Positions 5,341 to 6,201 of a stretch of 6,201 nt of DNA are shown piece by piece. The DNA comes from an uncultured Oscillospiraceae bacterium. GTDB taxonomy: Bacteria > Bacillota > Clostridia > Oscillospirales > Ruminococcaceae. Numbering within the stretch: the stretch's first letter is position 1; each line of letters begins with the position of its first letter. Under the pieces are notes generated by a model. It did not search any database. It saw only the letters and a list, made by a program, of their open reading frames with translations, and was not told the origin of the DNA. The translations under genes were made by a program, and so were the position numbers. The DNA lies in the NCBI GenBank assembly GCA_950097605.1, contig CATNEU010000098.1:1-6201 (forward strand), written 5' to 3'.

Positions 5341-6201
5341 ATGACAATTGATATCAACATGGTTTTGACTGTTTTTATGTGGGTTTTTTCCCTGCTGATT
5401 TTCATTTCCAACCGGAAAAGCAGCACAAACCGCTGGTGCTCGCTCGGCATTATCATTTTCAGCTTAGGAGGTCTTAAAGAGTATTTCCTTTTCTCACTGG
5501 CCCCTTCTCTGGCGGCGAAAGGCGTGCTCAGCCTGCCGGCGGCAGAAAAAGTCTACTCTGTTTTGACGGCCATTTTGTATTACATGGCCATGCCGGCTGT
5601 TTTGATCTTCGTTTTAAATTTTTGCAATTTTAATCAGACCCATCCCCGGTTGTTGAAGTGGATCAAACGGCTGCTGATCCTCCCTTGCGTTGTCTTGATG
5701 CTGGCATATCCGCCGGACCAGACCAGGGATTTTCAGCTTTCGAGCCCTGTTTATTGGTATGTGGCCGCGGCATACAATCTGTCCTATGGCGTTTTTGTGA
5801 CGGTGATCATGTTTCGAACGCTATTGCAAGAAAGAAACCCCGCGCTGCGCAAACAAAAAAGGCTGGTCTCGATGATTGCGGTTCCGCCGATTTGGTATTG
5901 GCTGATCACCATATTCGTCATCCATGCGCTGCAATTGAAGCGGTATTTCAAATTGTGGCAGGGCAATTTGTTCATTATCGTACTGCTGCTGCTGTTTTAC
6001 ATCTGCATGGCGTTCCGCGAGGGGATGATGGGGCTGAAACTCAATGGGGAAAACTATCAATGGGACTCCGATGTGAAAATGATCAACAAGGGGGCCCATT
6101 ACACAAGCCATATCCTCAAAAACGAGCTCTACAAAATCAAATGGTGCATTGCCAACCTGCGGAAGAAATGGGCGCCGCACGTTCCCGAAGAGGTTGAAAT
6201 C
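5341..6201 (+). CDS. Membrane sensor histidine kinase (N-terminal 287 residues, cut by window end)
   Basis: The frame runs open from ATG 5341 through the last base, 287 codons without a stop, starting MTIDINMVLTVFMWVFSLLI. Seven hydrophobic stretches can be seen at about 7-23, 33-52, 75-95, 108-123, 139-158, 176-197 and 208-225, so the input region is an integral membrane domain. It is followed by REGMMGLKLNGENYQWDSD and then GAHYTSHILKNELYKIKW (251-268), which resembles the H-box of clostridial kinases of the NHxIKNEIxKI kind; His257 is the likely phosphorylated residue. The HATPase domain would lie past the window. The protein should sense an envelope or extracellular cue and pass phosphate to a response regulator probably encoded next. 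It has its own predicted promoter and is divergent from the lipase gene. The family is inferred from the H-box and topology, without the ATPase motifs. Confidence 0.8.
   Translation, partial: MTIDINMVLTVFMWVFSLLIFISNRKSSTNRWCSLGIIIFSLGGLKEYFLFSLAPSLAAKGVLSLPAAEKVYSVLTAILYYMAMPAVLIFVLNFCNFNQTHPRLLKWIKRLLILPCVVLMLAYPPDQTRDFQLSSPVYWYVAAAYNLSYGVFVTVIMFRTLLQERNPALRKQKRLVSMIAVPPIWYWLITIFVIHALQLKRYFKLWQGNLFIIVLLLLFYICMAFREGMMGLKLNGENYQWDSDVKMINKGAHYTSHILKNELYKIKWCIANLRKKWAPHVPEEVEI

Noticed and set aside
5658..6197. Open frame of 179 codons on the + strand overlapping the kinase
   Set aside because: It is in another frame than the seven-helix protein starting at 5341, which has a good ribosome binding site, promoter and membrane pattern; this frame shows no coherent hydrophobic or motif structure.

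Overview
The window looks like chromosomal DNA of a fairly GC-rich member of the Clostridia (Bacillota), possibly an Oscillospiraceae-type gut anaerobe. This is inferred from strong AGGAGG-type ribosome binding sites, GTG/TTG start usage, a sortase-type PSTGD motif with a hydrophobic tail in a surface protein, and a gut-Firmicutes style multidomain exoprotein. No species can be named from sequence alone.

Left part (1-1462, + strand): the C-terminal tail of a GTPase, best explained as the ribosome-assembly GTPase EngB/YsxC, is followed after 47 bases by a complete diaminopimelate decarboxylase gene (lysA), the last step of lysine synthesis. They probably form the end of one operon. The short gap between lysA and the next gene carries a perfect 30-bp inverted repeat with a 7-base loop. 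It lies between converging genes and should act as a bidirectional terminator.

Middle part (1589-5071, - strand): one very large gene starts at TTG and encodes a 1160-residue exported, calcium-binding (thrombospondin type 3-like repeats) class 3 lipase. Its N-terminus is peculiar. Within the first 170 residues it has a signal peptide, a small extracellular domain, a PSTGD motif plus membrane helix plus RR (a cell-wall sorting signal look-alike), and then a second signal-peptide-like segment ending in AAA. It reads like two export units joined head to tail.

Right part (5072-6201): a 269-base AT-rich divergent intergenic region carries two back-to-back promoters and an inverted repeat over the lipase -10. 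It is followed by the start of a rightward gene that leaves the window. Its 287 visible residues show seven hydrophobic segments and then an H-box-like motif (His257-Ile-Leu-Lys-Asn-Glu), so it is a membrane sensor histidine kinase cut before its ATPase domain. The divergent arrangement makes regulation of the lipase by this two-component system an attractive but unproven idea.

No tRNA, rRNA, CRISPR array, insertion sequence or phage gene was seen.
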